From the NCBI GenBank assembly GCA_012845835.1, contig JABAKD010000029.1, forward strand, positions 15,355,453-15,419,452: 64,000 nucleotides of DNA, written 5' to 3'. The position numbers and the translations under genes were made by a program. Under the pieces are notes generated by a model. That model had not been told where the DNA came from. It worked only from the letters and a program-made list of their open reading frames with translations, and made no database searches. This document shows, piece after piece, positions 19,295-33,000 of the stretch. The DNA comes from Undaria pinnatifida. Lineage: Eukaryota; Sar; Phaeophyceae; Laminariales; Alariaceae. Positions within the stretch are counted from its first letter, which is position 1. Every line of letters starts with the position of its first letter.

Positions 19295-22200
19295 CTACTT
19301 GCCACTTGGTGAAGCAGCAGCAGCCCCAGTCACCCCTGCCGCCGAGCCCGGCGTGGGCAGTAATGGCTTCGCAGGCTGCGCGCCTAAACGGTGCGGGTCC
19401 ATGGATGCATAATAAGGAGCTGGTGGGGGGCCCGGAGGGGGCCCCGGTGGGGGCCCCGGGGGTGGCCCCCGCCGTCCCGCCCCACCTGCGTACATTGGCC
19501 CGCCACCCCTCACAGGTCCGTATGACGGGATCGGTGGACCTTGCGCGTGGTGATGGCCTAGGTATGATGGTGGCGGCGGTCCAGGCGGGGGGGCATATGC
19601 CCCCGGTGGCTGCTGGTAAGCGGACGGCGGCGGTGGCTGATACCCCTGTAGCTGGGGCATGGGTGGCATGTGGGGCACGGGGGCCACTGGAGCCCCTGCG
19701 GGAAGCCCGGGGACCGGGGGAAGCGGAACCGGGTGATACATGGAAGGAGTTTTCGCTGTTGCTTCTCCTGGTTTAGAGTCTCCGTCACCGGCATGACCAC
19801 CGTCGCTTTTGCCTTTGTCTTCGCCTTCGGCTTTAGCTTTGTCATCCGCGTCGTCCACATTCTCGTCGCCATCTGGTGCTTTTCGCTTAAGTTGTGCGGT
19901 GTCCCCATCTTTCTTGGCGTCGCGGCGGTCTTCGAGTCGCCGGCGCTCCCCCTCTGGACCGTTGAAGCCTGACGTCCCGGATTCCTCGGAACGGGTAGCC
20001 CAGTTTAGGCGCAAAAGTCTCCCCTTGATGATTAGGCACTGCCGGAGGAACGGCGTGGGGTGGGGGGGCAAAGGCGCGAATAAGGCGGTGCATTATAACA
20101 TATTACAAGCGTTACTGCTACTGAATGCATGCCGGAGTAGTTTTGGTCGTGGAGGCAATCATGATAATAATTATCAATAGAAGCTTGCATTGTTTGAGGG
20201 GCAATGAGGAAAAAAGTGGGGGGTTGGTTAACAACCAACTATGTTCGGTATGACGACATGACGACATGATGCCGTGATGACATGATGACATGATGACATG
20301 ATGACATGATGATATGATGACATGATGACATGATGACATGACGACATGACGACATGATGACATGACGACATGACGACATGATGACACGATGACACGATGG
20401 CATGATGACACGATGACATGATGACATGATGACATGACGACATGATGACATGATGACATGATGACATGACGACATGATGACATGACGACATGACGACATG
20501 ACGACATGACGACATGACACGATGACATGATGACACGATGACATGATGACATGATGATATGATGACATGATGATAAAGCTCTCAGGATAAGAAGTGGGGG
20601 TAGCAACGGTTGAAAAATGTGCAGACTATTAATAGATGCCTGCGAAAAGTACGGACACTGGGGCACCCGATAAGAAATCGTAGAGATTTAAGAGCCCCTC
20701 GGATCACCTCTTATGTCCGTACCACTCCTCAAATTATGAAAAAAAAGGTATCATACAACATCAGCCGTCGACGTATCGTCAACAACTGTAACAGAGGGTG
20801 TATTTTGGGACCGCCCGCAAAAAAACGACATCACATATTGGCAGTAGATAGGGTTGCATCCACTTTGTGCTGGGGATACACATACATAAATATGTATCGT
20901 GTGTCATACCGGATATCATATCGGGTACTGTGCAGCTTTAGAAATAGGCGCGACACTCATTTAGGTGGTAATGAAGTATAGGCATCAAGCGCGACAAGCC
21001 GATTCGACCCCTCTTCACTCCGTTTTCTTTTCTATTATACACTCTGTTAAACCGGATACCCCACTGTGCCTTAAGTCCAACTCCAAGTGAACAAGAGCCC
21101 AAAACGGGTGTGCAGTCCAACACGGGTGTGCAGTCCAAAACGGGTTAAGCGTTACCGCTCGAGCATTTTGGGGATTGATTACAGTACAGGGAAGAAACAA
21201 GGACCGAAATTGACGATCACAGCGTAAGACACACTAAGAAGCCCTTTCTGTCGAAATAGCAGAGCGATTACAGCAAAATATTGCCCCTGACCACATCCAA
21301 GGGATTCTTACTTCGAAGTACACCTTCATGAGTATCGATCCTTGAATTGATCACACTAACAGCTCACGTATTTGAAACAATTTATATGAATATATATATA
21401 TATATGTATAGGGGATGTGTTCGAAGCGCATCGCAACGACATAGACTAACTAATGCGCGAAGCATCACGACCCTTGCACTGCTGCTGCTCACTTTTCCTC
21501 GAGGGAACGTGATCACTCCTCTCGCTTTTGCACTGCCGCTGCTCGCTTTTCCTCATGTCAACGTGATGCGTCTCTGTCGCTTTCGAAGTGGTTTTTCATG
21601 GCTCACAAAAGGGTCAATCTTCACTTTACATTAACCTTGGCCTCAACGTAAACCTTAGCCGTACACCATCGAAAACAGAACAATGGACACGACTGGACAC
21701 TATTGCCGCCGCTGCTGCTGTTGTCATCACTGTCGTTGTCAACTGTCCTTGTCGGCGGCGGACGCTTGAGGTAAATCTTAAGTCACTTCCTATTGTGTAG
21801 CATCTAGCACCACCTGGTAAGAAGCACTCATTAACTCCATCTTCCATCTCGTACCTAGTAATACCTTGTACACCTGTTTGATGGTTGAGATCTGTATCAT
21901 ACGGCTCTTGCACAGTACGATATATCACACCAGCAAATATAGGATACGTCACAGATCATCTAGATCATCATCTGCGCGGTGTGTACAACATACTTCACAC
22001 CTGCAAACACAGGAGACATCACAGATGATGTAGATCGTTATCTGTGATCCGTCCGCCGTTATATACATATGTCAAATCATTATGTTATAAAAATTATATA
22101 TGATATATCACACCTTGTACAGCTGTTCCGCCGCCGCCTCCGCCGCCTGCCTGGTGGTGAACTGCACGAACGCAAAGTCTTTGCCGGGGACTATCCGAAT

Positions 22201-23995
22201 GGACCGCAGCTCCCCGTAGCTGTAGAATGCATCCCGTAGGTCCTGATCAAAACAAAAAAACAAAAAAAAACGAAAACGTTGGCAATACAAACGAGGTCAA
22301 AAACTAAATCGCTAACACGGGGGGGTGGACTGCACCAAGGCCAAGTCTTCGCAGAAGTCTTCGCAGGGCTCTATCCGGACGGATCTTACTCCCCGCAAAT
22401 GTAGAATGCGTCGCGAAGGTCTTGAAAACATACTATTAGCATAGCCAGCCTAGTCACAGCCCTACTGACTACAACATGGTCATGATATGCTATGCTCACC
22501 ATACAGTATGCGACACCAGTTAACCATGTCTCATTTTGGGCCAGGCGGAAAGAGTTGTGGAGGGCAGGGCGTGTCCTACCAGGTACAATGTTTTCAGTAT
22601 ACATCTCACCATGCTTTCATTTTCGTCTAAACCTCGAGGATGAACTTCTTAGCGGCCAAATTCTCACGTACTGTATGCTGATCACATGCTAATGACATGC
22701 TAATGATACGCTCATGATACGCGCCAGGGTATATTAAAAAAATCAAAAAACACTCCAGCTGTCTGTGAGATCGAATATTTTGTTGAAACTCATCTTTGCA
22801 AGCTGTGTGTGATACTCCGATCGCGCGTATTACGGGTTGTGTGATATATAAAGCATTGTACTTGGAGTATTCAAGACGCCAGGATCATTACCTCAGGTGT
22901 GATGTGGTCCGCCATGTTTCCAAGCCAAAGGCTACTGATGCCCTCGTCCTCAGGAGGATCTAGCTTAGGCAGTTCGTCCTGTCTTGTCATCATCTTAGCC
23001 GCCACAGGGTCATCCTGCCCATAAAAGCGATCCCGGATATTCTGGTGGGCCAAGGGGTCTGCCCTGTCTGTCGGCATCTCGTGCCTGAAAAAAAGGAGTA
23101 CAACAAACAAATGAGCTAAACCCTCACACCCCGCAGGTTCCGTTTTCGTACACAAGGAGGGTACTCATTTCATGCCTTGGCGTAGTCTTAAGGCCAGTTT
23201 TAGAAACAGACTCCCGCATTGTTACAAGGCCGGGATGAAGCACATCGGGTTTTCACCGACAAGTGTGGGGGTGTGGGGGTGTGCTTCTTCCCAGGTACTC
23301 CAAAAACAAGAGAAATATATCCGAAACAACGCGATACAATGTTCTTAAGTCGTCCAGCGATGACAGACGTCTGGTTTGACTTCTCGTGCTGACCTTTAAG
23401 AGTGTGGTTTTGTCAATTTATTTTGTCGTCTTGCTTTTTTTTTTGGTTTAGAGCGAAGAGCGACGGACGGACGATGATCCAAGTGGAAGATTGAAGGCAG
23501 GAAATCTGGCGCTTGTGGAGAGGTACAGTTGAATATTACCTGGTAATATGCAGCAGGCGCATTGGCTAGGGGACACATATTGGGTAATATAGAGCCAGTG
23601 TAGTCGAGGTTGAACTCGCATTGGGGAGGGAAACGAGCACACGACGGGTAGAATTAAGAATTCATCGGTACCATGGCACTACAGAAGCGACGCACGCGGC
23701 AGCAAACAGGAAGCCGGTTAGCAACCGACTGGCAGACACCATTGCTGTTGCTGTGAGGACCAAGGCTAAAGGGTAGCGTGAGCAAATATTGTCCAACCAT
23801 CTGCTAAGGCTGTGAGCTGGCTGGGCTTGATTGTTATTCATTGGTTGAGTGGCAGAGCAAAAAAGAAAACACCGAATCAAGTCAAAAGTCTAAGGGCAGT
23901 GGTCAGTGTTCAACCATTTGCTACCGCTGTTTCGTGGGGTATCCTTCACGGCTGTTAATAGTTATCGGTTCCGTGGCGGATAAAAGCCAACAAAC

Positions 23996-24034
<39 letters not shown>

Positions 24035-27000
24035 CTTACGTAGGTTATATTGATACTTCGAGGGTTATACATATTAACACTACTACTAGTATTAATATAC
24101 CCCACTATTATATTGGAGGCACAGCAAAATTAATACACGCGCCAGGCAGATGCAAGAAAGCAGAGTTCACGCAAAATTAACTTACAGCACGCCCAAAAAC
24201 AGTCGCGAGGAAAATAAACAATGTCGGCACTCGAACTAAGCACCCAACACACCCAACATACCAACATACCAACATTGCAAAAACGAGCGCCGCGGTTTTC
24301 AGACGTTGCCACGATGGTTGTGCTCGCGTTAGGTTATCGTTCCTAGGTGAGGCACTCACAGGAAGGGGCATTTGGCGCCCCGGTTGCACTCTCCCTTGGC
24401 GTAGAAGGAGCACTTGTGCGGCTGGTTGCGCTTGTAGTAAGGTGTCGACCGTGCCATGCGGAGCAGCTGCAGTAGGTAAAGCCGGCAGTCACACAAGGAA
24501 CACGGAGGGAGCGCGGCAAACACAGCAGCGACGGATAAGCACACACGATGCATACAGTATCTACGTCTCGTAGTTTGTGACCACAGAGCTTGTACCGTGT
24601 ATCTCTCTATTAACAGTCTCTAGGATGAGCAATCGGCACGGGCACTGGATGTGCTGGATGTCGGGGTAGGCTGATGTAGTACGAACGGGTTCATGATAAT
24701 TTCCAGCCAATCCGCAGCCCCAAATATACTATGGTATAGTATGAGATGGCAGCATACCTTCTGGTTGAGGGGCTTATTGCTGTAAGGGTTACCCCCTTCG
24801 GCGAGCTGCTTCTCGTGAACCTGCGTCATGAACTCGCGGTTCGCGTCGCTGCCGGGCACTTCCAGCCTGTCCTCCTCTGCTAGGAACTTGTCGCGAACCT
24901 CCACAGGCAACCCTGACAAGCAAAAGCAAAAGGAGGAAAACATGACACACGATACATGCACACGACGCGTATCAGACGCATGCTATCCAGCTCTAGGGAT
25001 ACACCAAACATTTTAAAGGCTGATGATGACTTGTCAAACTACTCTCACGACATGACAAACTACTCCTATCACTCGATAAACTCTAATAGTCACCCAAAGT
25101 GACTATGAATACTAGCTGGTACTGCACCACGTATGAAAGACTGAAAGTGATTCGGACGAACAATCTCACTGCCTTCATACTTACAAGTAAGGCATTCTAT
25201 CAAATTGTTTGCAACACACAAAACGGCATTCCTTTGATAGTAGGTAGTGCAGTCACAAATAATGAGTTGCTTTAGCTGATTAGTTGATTATTAGTATCAT
25301 ACCGCCGTCAGTCCATACACAGTACAGCAGTGTGGTCACAAAGAGCTACGACCTCTATCGTCGCACGGTTCGCTACAGTACTACACTACTACTATTATCA
25401 CCAACATCGTTTGACGGACATCGTTTGACGGACATCGTTTGACGAACATCGTTTGATGGACATCGTTTGACCAATATCGTTCGACCAATATCGTCAGACC
25501 AATGTCGTTCGACCAACATCGTTCGACCAATGTCGTTCGACCAACATCGTTTGACGGACATCGTTTGAGGGACATCGTTTGACGGACATCGTTTGACGGA
25601 CATCGTTTGACGGACATCGTTTGGCCAATATCGTTCGACCAACATCGTTTGACCAACATCGTTTGAACAACATCGTTTGACCAACATCGTTTGACCAACA
25701 TCGTTTGACCAATATTGTTCTACCAACATCGTTTGACGGACATCGCTTGACGGACACTTTTGACCAACATCGCTGCACGAACATCGTTGCCCACGCCCAC
25801 GTTAGACCAATGTCGTTCGACCAACATCGTTCGACCAATGTCGTTCGACCAACATCGTTTGACGGACATCGTTTGACGGACATCGTTTGACGGACATCGT
25901 TTGACGGACATCGTTTAACGGACATCGTTTGACGGACATCGTTTGACGGACATCGTTTGGCCAATATCGTTCGACCAACATCGTTTGACCAACATCGTTT
26001 GACCAACATCGTTTGACCAATATCGTTCTACCAACATCGTTTGACGGACATCGCTTGACGGACACTTTTGACCAACATCGCTGCACGAACATCGTTGCCC
26101 ACGCCTGTGAAACAAAAGCGAGCTAAAAACAGAAAGATAGGTAAATACTGGTACGTGCACACTACTTAAAGCTGATGGCGATTTCTATCGTACACACTAC
26201 TTAAAGCTAACGGCGACTGCTGTGCCGGGGAAAATCAGGCTTATACAGAGCATTGGTAGTTTTTGTGGTTTCGAGCTCAAGATCGAGACGAGACAGGGAC
26301 ACATTCGGGCACCACGACTTACCAGGTACCAAGTGTACATACACCAAGACCGACAATTGCTACAGCAACTTACTGTTATGGATCGCTTTTCATGCAAGGT
26401 AAACACACACGATAATATACTGTGCCTCCTCTTGCAACTCAACCAATCACAGCGATTTCTATCGTACACACTACTTAAAGCTAACGGCGACTGCTGTGCC
26501 GGGGAAAATCAGGCTGATACAGAGCATTGGTAGTTTTTGTGGTTTCGAGCTCAAGATCGAGACGAGACAGGGACACATTCGGGCACCACGACTTACCAGG
26601 TACCAAGTGTACATACACCAAGACCGACAATTGCTACAGCAACTTACTGTTATGGATCGCTTTTCATGCAAGGTAAACACACACGATAATATACTGTGCC
26701 TCCTCTTGCAACTCAACCAATCACACCCCGGCCCTTTTCTTGATATAAGGACACGCATTCGAATTCGGCTTAGCAACTTGGCCGACAGAAAAATATGACC
26801 AACGATACCATATACCATTCCGACCCCGCCATGCACTACCCAAGGGAAGAACACCGAGAAACGCCCTGCAGCAGACATGTTGTAAAATGCGCTGGTATAC
26901 CATATATTTATTCCGATATATTCAAATAACAAATAATTTCCTAGTGATGCACCATGGGTCGCTTCTCACCGTATTGTAGATCGAGTACGCAAGTCTGACA

Positions 27001-30000
27001 TGCGTTCTTCAGCTTGGCGCACGTTTGGCATAGCTGAGTGCTCTTGATGCGCCCCTGCGTACCAGCCTTCCAGCGAAACACTGACGATCACACGACACGA
27101 GTAGCGCAGCAGCAGTCAGCGGTGTGCACGAGAAATTGTCAAAAGATGCCATTGCGGGCGGTAGATGCAATATTAATAGTACGACAGTACGATAATACGA
27201 GGCGCAGCAGTAACGGCAAGAGTAGAACACACACTGGAGTGGCGACTCCGCGTTCCAGCGTGCCATAAGCGACACGCGACCAAGTATATGACATATTTCG
27301 TTGTCCTCCTCCTCCTCCCCCCATTCTCCCTCCTCCCCCCCCCTCCCCCCCCCCCCCCCCTCCACCCCCCCTCACCGCCCCCCCCCCCCCCCTCCTCCTC
27401 TTTCTCTCACCCCCTCCCTTCGCTCCCTTCCCTTCCGTCGTAAGACGAAGGCGGTGGTGACTGACGAGGCGATAACGGTCACATGACGTACAGACTGTAG
27501 CTGTCGATGGGCCCACGTGTTCGATTCGAAGACGTTCGATAACAACATCGTCTACAGCTGCACCTGTTCGTTCGGCTAACCAGCTGGCGGGGATGGTACT
27601 ACAGATACTAATGCAGATACTAATGCAGATACTAATGCAGATACTAATGCAGATACTAATGCAGATACTAATGCAGATACTAATGCAGATACTAATGCAG
27701 ATACTAATGCAGATACTAATGCAGATACTAATGCAGATACTAATGCAGATACTAATGCAGATACTAATGCAGATACTAATGCAGATACTAATGCAGATAC
27801 TAATGCAGATACTAATGCAGATACTAATGCACTGTCTACAGCTGCACGTTTTCGATTTCATCATACCTCGGGGCGTAGATCAATCGACAACTATCATATG
27901 TGCATCGTCTACACTTCAGCCGCACGACGTCGATTGAGTCGTGCTTCGAGACGTAGGCCAATCGACAGCGGTCACATGTACATCGCCTACACTACAGCTG
28001 CACGTCGTCAATCGAGTCATGCTTCAAGACGTGGGCCAATCCACAGCTATCACATGTACATCGCCTACACTACAGCTGCACGTCCTCGATGGGAAGTTGT
28101 TTCGAGACGCAGGCCAATCCACAGCTGTCATACGTGCATCGTCTATATAAACTGTATCGTAGCTACAGACAAGGAGTCATCGTCATTCGTCACCGCGTGC
28201 GTCGTACGTCGTCCGCGGAGTGGTTGTAATTCGTCTGAGGACGAGTGCACCGACTCTTACAGCGATTTTTGATTACTCTTGGGTACTCTTGGTTACTCTT
28301 GGTTACTCTTATTACTCTTGGTGACACTTGATTACCCTTGATTACTTCGTTACTCTTAATTAGTGTTGATTACTCTTGATTGCTCTTGATTGCTCTTGAT
28401 TACTCTTGAATACTCTTGATTTTTCTTGGTTACTCTTTGATAAGTCTTAATTTTGAATAGTGTTGATTACTCTTGACGCCAGCAAAGACAGAGGCGCACA
28501 TGTTTGTTCATCGCCTGAGGAGGTTATACTGACTACATGACAAAACACGAAAGGGCAAACCGAGGAACAATGTGACACCTTTCACACCTTTCACACCGTT
28601 CACACCGTTCACAGTACTAACTGTACCAACACAACGAATATACCATTGTAACAACGTAAAAAGCCCAAAATATGTTTCCACTAGGCGATACCATACAGGG
28701 ACACTAGTTTGTTAATCTACTATTAATAACAGTCTGTTAGTAATCTGCAAATAATATACTAATCGCCGGCGTCCCCGGTGGTTCAACATAACACTACTGC
28801 CGTGAAAGTATTGAGGACGAAGCCGTAACTTCAAATTTAACAAGGGACTATTTCTTACTAATCGACAGGCCGAAAGCGCGAGAGCGTGAGTTGGCGAAAT
28901 TCAAGGGAAATCGACGAGCGTAAAAAGCTGAAAGTGGGAGCGCATAATGAACCCTATGATACCAGATATGCGCCATAAAAACTAAGGCAAGTACCGGGGG
29001 GGGGAGGGAAGACACTTGTGACCACGACCTTGTGGCTTGTGTTGTGTCCAGACGATTGAGCTGAGGGCAAAAGCTGTTACGATATGTACGAACTGAGCTG
29101 CAGAGTAAGGAGATAAAAAGGGTAATATCAACGAAAAAATAGTGTGATAATAGCCTACCAGGTATTAGTAATATAGCTGGGGAGTGCCGTCAGTCAGAAA
29201 CATTAGGTTTTTTGTTTTTTGGCCAAACAACGCCACCCCCATCGGAAAATTAGATGTTACACCATTTTCAAAACAACAGCAAGCGTCTGTCTCTGATTCT
29301 TCTTTCCGGGAGGAGAGGAGAATCGGTTCTGCAGCCGACGACCCCACATCAGCAGCCCACACAGGGTCAACAGGTGCAGTACCAGTTTAGAGACTGCTGC
29401 ATACGAGTACAGAACCCGCCCTCTCACGACAAATCGGGATGCTGGCCCAGACTAGACATATTTTTCAACAAAGGGTGTGTTAGCATATTCCACATCATGT
29501 TCCACACCAACTTTAGTATATTCCACATCATATTCCAGACCAACTTGATTAATAATATAACCCGTTACAACCGCTGCCGAGTATGTGATTTCTGAAACAT
29601 CAGGCTGAGTTTCTTGCGGGGTTATTTGCAATGATAGTGTCGGGTAGTGTACGTACAATTCAAGTCGAATTAGAGATGAGGGCCCAGCCGGTCACCACCC
29701 TTGGGAGTCACGAAGACACTGACCACGAGCACAAAACGCCTTTAGAATTAACTGCAACTACGCTTGTCGGAACAAACGAATTGGATCTACAATAATAGGA
29801 CTTGCGGGAGTCGCAACCCCTTGCCGACTTGAGAGGTTCAGAGGGAATGCGTGTCCAAGCGAAAGACGGTAACAGGGTCTCGAGCATCGCGGATGGAGCA
29901 GAACTGAAATCCAACGCAGGGAGTTAAGATACGGCACTTGAGACGCAGGAACATGCGTGTACGGTGCGATTAAAAAGAGATGGGTCTATTAATACTTGGT

Positions 30001-33000
30001 TAATACTTGATTAATACTTGGGTCAAAGCCCTATCTGGGACAGCGTACACAAATATGCCTGGTATACACGTAACGAGTGCCGAATCAAAGATGCGTGTGG
30101 GGAGTTGTGTCATTAGCTGTCACACTCGCACCTCGAGTGGTACGTATGACATCAGTTTGACACCAGTACGAGATGTGAGACGATCACCACAGCAGCTCGC
30201 CAGTTTGGCATATCAGGATATCAGGTACGTTACAACAGCAGCAGGTGGTATAGTATCTGGGCTACGGACAAGGATGGCCACCTCTACGTCAACCCTAAGG
30301 CCGCGAGGGGCCCCTAAGGAATATTTCGTCAAGTAGGAGCGGGTAGGTGATTCGCCAAAACATGCAAACGACTTGGAGACAGACCTAGGGTTTTTACAAG
30401 CAGGATCCAGAATTCTCACATTAAAAGTGACGCGAAGTAAATCAGGAATTCAGAGCGTTTTTGACATTTTTCGCAACTTTTTTGCCAAATTCTTCGCTAC
30501 CTCAAACGGGAATGTACTGTCTGTCCGCACTTTATTCGGGTACGAATAATTAGCGCTTTAGCACATCCGCGAAAAACTCAACAAACTTTGGGTGAAAGCC
30601 GTTTTTTCGTACGTGTTATTGCCACATGGTAGTACGTACTCGAGCGCAAAATTAACCAAACGTCGATGTTGAACGTTTTTGGTGATGCTTGCTGGCAACT
30701 TTGATTCCACGAAATCACCTCGGTAGTCGTTTCTGGCTGTCTACGACTGCTGTCTGGTGCACCGATGCCCTCACACACACACGCCCATTAGGAGCGTGCT
30801 TCAATTTCGCGGGTTGCTCTTGCTTGTGAGCAGCTGTCGCTGTGCGCAAGTGAAGTGCACACGTTCAGTTGGAGGTTGTTCGGTTGTCTCCTTTTGTGTG
30901 TTCCAAATTTCGACTAACTTCGACCACCGTAGAACACCAATGCCGAGGGTAAACCTCCGTCGAGAGAGTGCACACGGCCAATCTGAACAGAATCGCGAGC
31001 TGCTATGGATTCAACCCTAAAAAAATAATGCCCGGTCTCGCTGGCACCCACCCGCTTTTGGCCCAAATGTAGGGTACGTTCAAGCGTATTTGACTGCACA
31101 GCAAAATTGTCTAGATACTAGAGTGAGCCGGAAACCCGGGGAGGGGGGGTGGATAGGATCTCCGCGGCCCTAACTTGTGCGGATGACGCAAAAGTATCCC
31201 TGAAGCACTGCTGCTCGTGGTCGTACTTTTAGTTCTTACAGTCTTCCACGTCAATAGCAACACGGTAAAAACCACAGCAGTTGAGAGTCGGCACCACTCA
31301 AGTCACATATTAGTTGTAAGTCTGACTAATAGCAAGCCGTTTCTCGGAGGTACCGACTACCCGATTCATTGGGGTTCCATACATCACATGATACTTCATA
31401 GGAAGAAGAGGCATTTTCGATTTTTGAGCGGGGCCCACGTGGCCGGGGGGGGCTGATTTGGCTCGCTTCGCACGCCTAATTTAAGTCGGAAAGTCGGCTG
31501 GCCATCAGCTGGCTTCGTCAGTCGACTTGCCAACTAAATTCAGCTATTAATAGTTGGCTAGCGGCATCTGCCGATTCGTTGTCAGCTGTGAAATCCTGCC
31601 GACTCACAGCTCTAATAACTAGTACCAGCGGCGTAACAGCAGTACGAGTATGATATCATAGTACGACCGCAACACACTCACATCGACGGAGTCACGCCGA
31701 CGTTTCCGGTTTCTCAGGTGTGGGGGGGTCGCTCGCGAAATATATTTCAAGTTTAACATTTCGATACCGTACCCAACGGCGAGTGGCGAGGCAAACGTAC
31801 CATTTGTACTGGGAGTACGTAAGAGCATACAACTACGAAATGGCAGAGCGTCTTGAGTATAACTACATGGACAAAATTGCGGCTGACGTCCTTGAAACAA
31901 TTTTATAAAATCGCAGCTGTTCCTCGGAGAAGGCTCCTCAGCTTTTCTTAGACGTGTTGTATATTTTCGAGCTCTTGCCGAGGCAGCTTGCGGTCAGGAT
32001 CACCCCTCGGCCCGAAACTCCCTCATCTTGCTCACCGACCCCGACTGTGTCGGAGGAGGCCTCGGGCGTGCTTGCACCGTGTCCGGGCTGCCGGCTGGCA
32101 GGGTGTGCTGTACTCGTTTTGTGCAACATTATTCAAATACGTCAGATGTGAGTTCGACCAATTGAGCCGTCGATACTGAGCTCCAATATTTGAGATGTCT
32201 AGATTCAACGTTGCAAGCTGCGTGATTCATGAGTCTCGCGGCCAATACAGACATAGGAGTACAGTAGGTGGCCCTATATAGTGCGGGTCATATAGTGCGG
32301 GTGTCCGATATTGTGCGGGTGAAATCGTTTGGCACAATATAGACCCCTCTATAGTGGCCGGTTTTTATATAGTGAGGGTGCCCGGTATAGTGCGGGTAAT
32401 TTTTCGTGACACATACCCGCACTATATAGGGCCACCTACTGTACTCGCATGTAGGGGAGAAGAGAGGAGATCGGTCCAGGTAGATATGGTTGGACTGCTA
32501 AAAATGATGATACAGCAGCAGTACGTTCGAGGTACGAGGTGGTTTGGCGATTACTGCTGCTGCTGTAGTAGTAGTCCTTCCATACTACCCGCCGGTACTC
32601 TTCTGTACCTGGTATATGATACGATCGTCATGGATTTTTCGTCCTCCCGACCGTTTCTTTGCATTCTCCCTTCAATATAAACTACCCCCCTCCACACTCG
32701 CTCCACTTCATGCTTGCAATACTATAAAACGACACCGTACCCCTTGGCAGAACTTCGCTTCTACAGCCCCTCTCCGCTTCGTTTATATTGCGGGCATGGG
32801 CGGAACCGCAGGCGGGCGTCAGCCCGCCGCCGCGGCGAAGCCCCCTGGTAACAGGAGTAGTAGTCCTTGTATCACAACTCGAATCAAACTATATACCAGA
32901 TATATGATAGACTGCGGAGCGCAACGCGTACTCGTATATAGAGAACACTCAAGGATGTTTGAGCATTCGAGCGTCCGAGTACTCGTCGAAAGGACAAGCG

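Noticed and set aside
20118..20666. 182-codon minus-strand frame rich in SSCHHVIM
   Set aside because: It is a translation of the 8-bp GACATGAT array; all three frames of that strand are open for the same reason.
25373..26092. Frames of the type [14 protein letters not shown]
   Set aside because: They are produced by the 14-bp satellite; blocks repeat exactly, with no evidence of coding constraint.
27597..27830. CRISPR array
   Set aside because: The regular 12-bp units have no unique spacers, and the genome is eukaryotic; none of the tandem arrays here has a repeat-spacer structure.
27139..27937. Long frames with ISIC or MQIL repeats
   Set aside because: They are pure translations of a 12-bp minisatellite and flanking C-rich DNA in an RBM22 intron.
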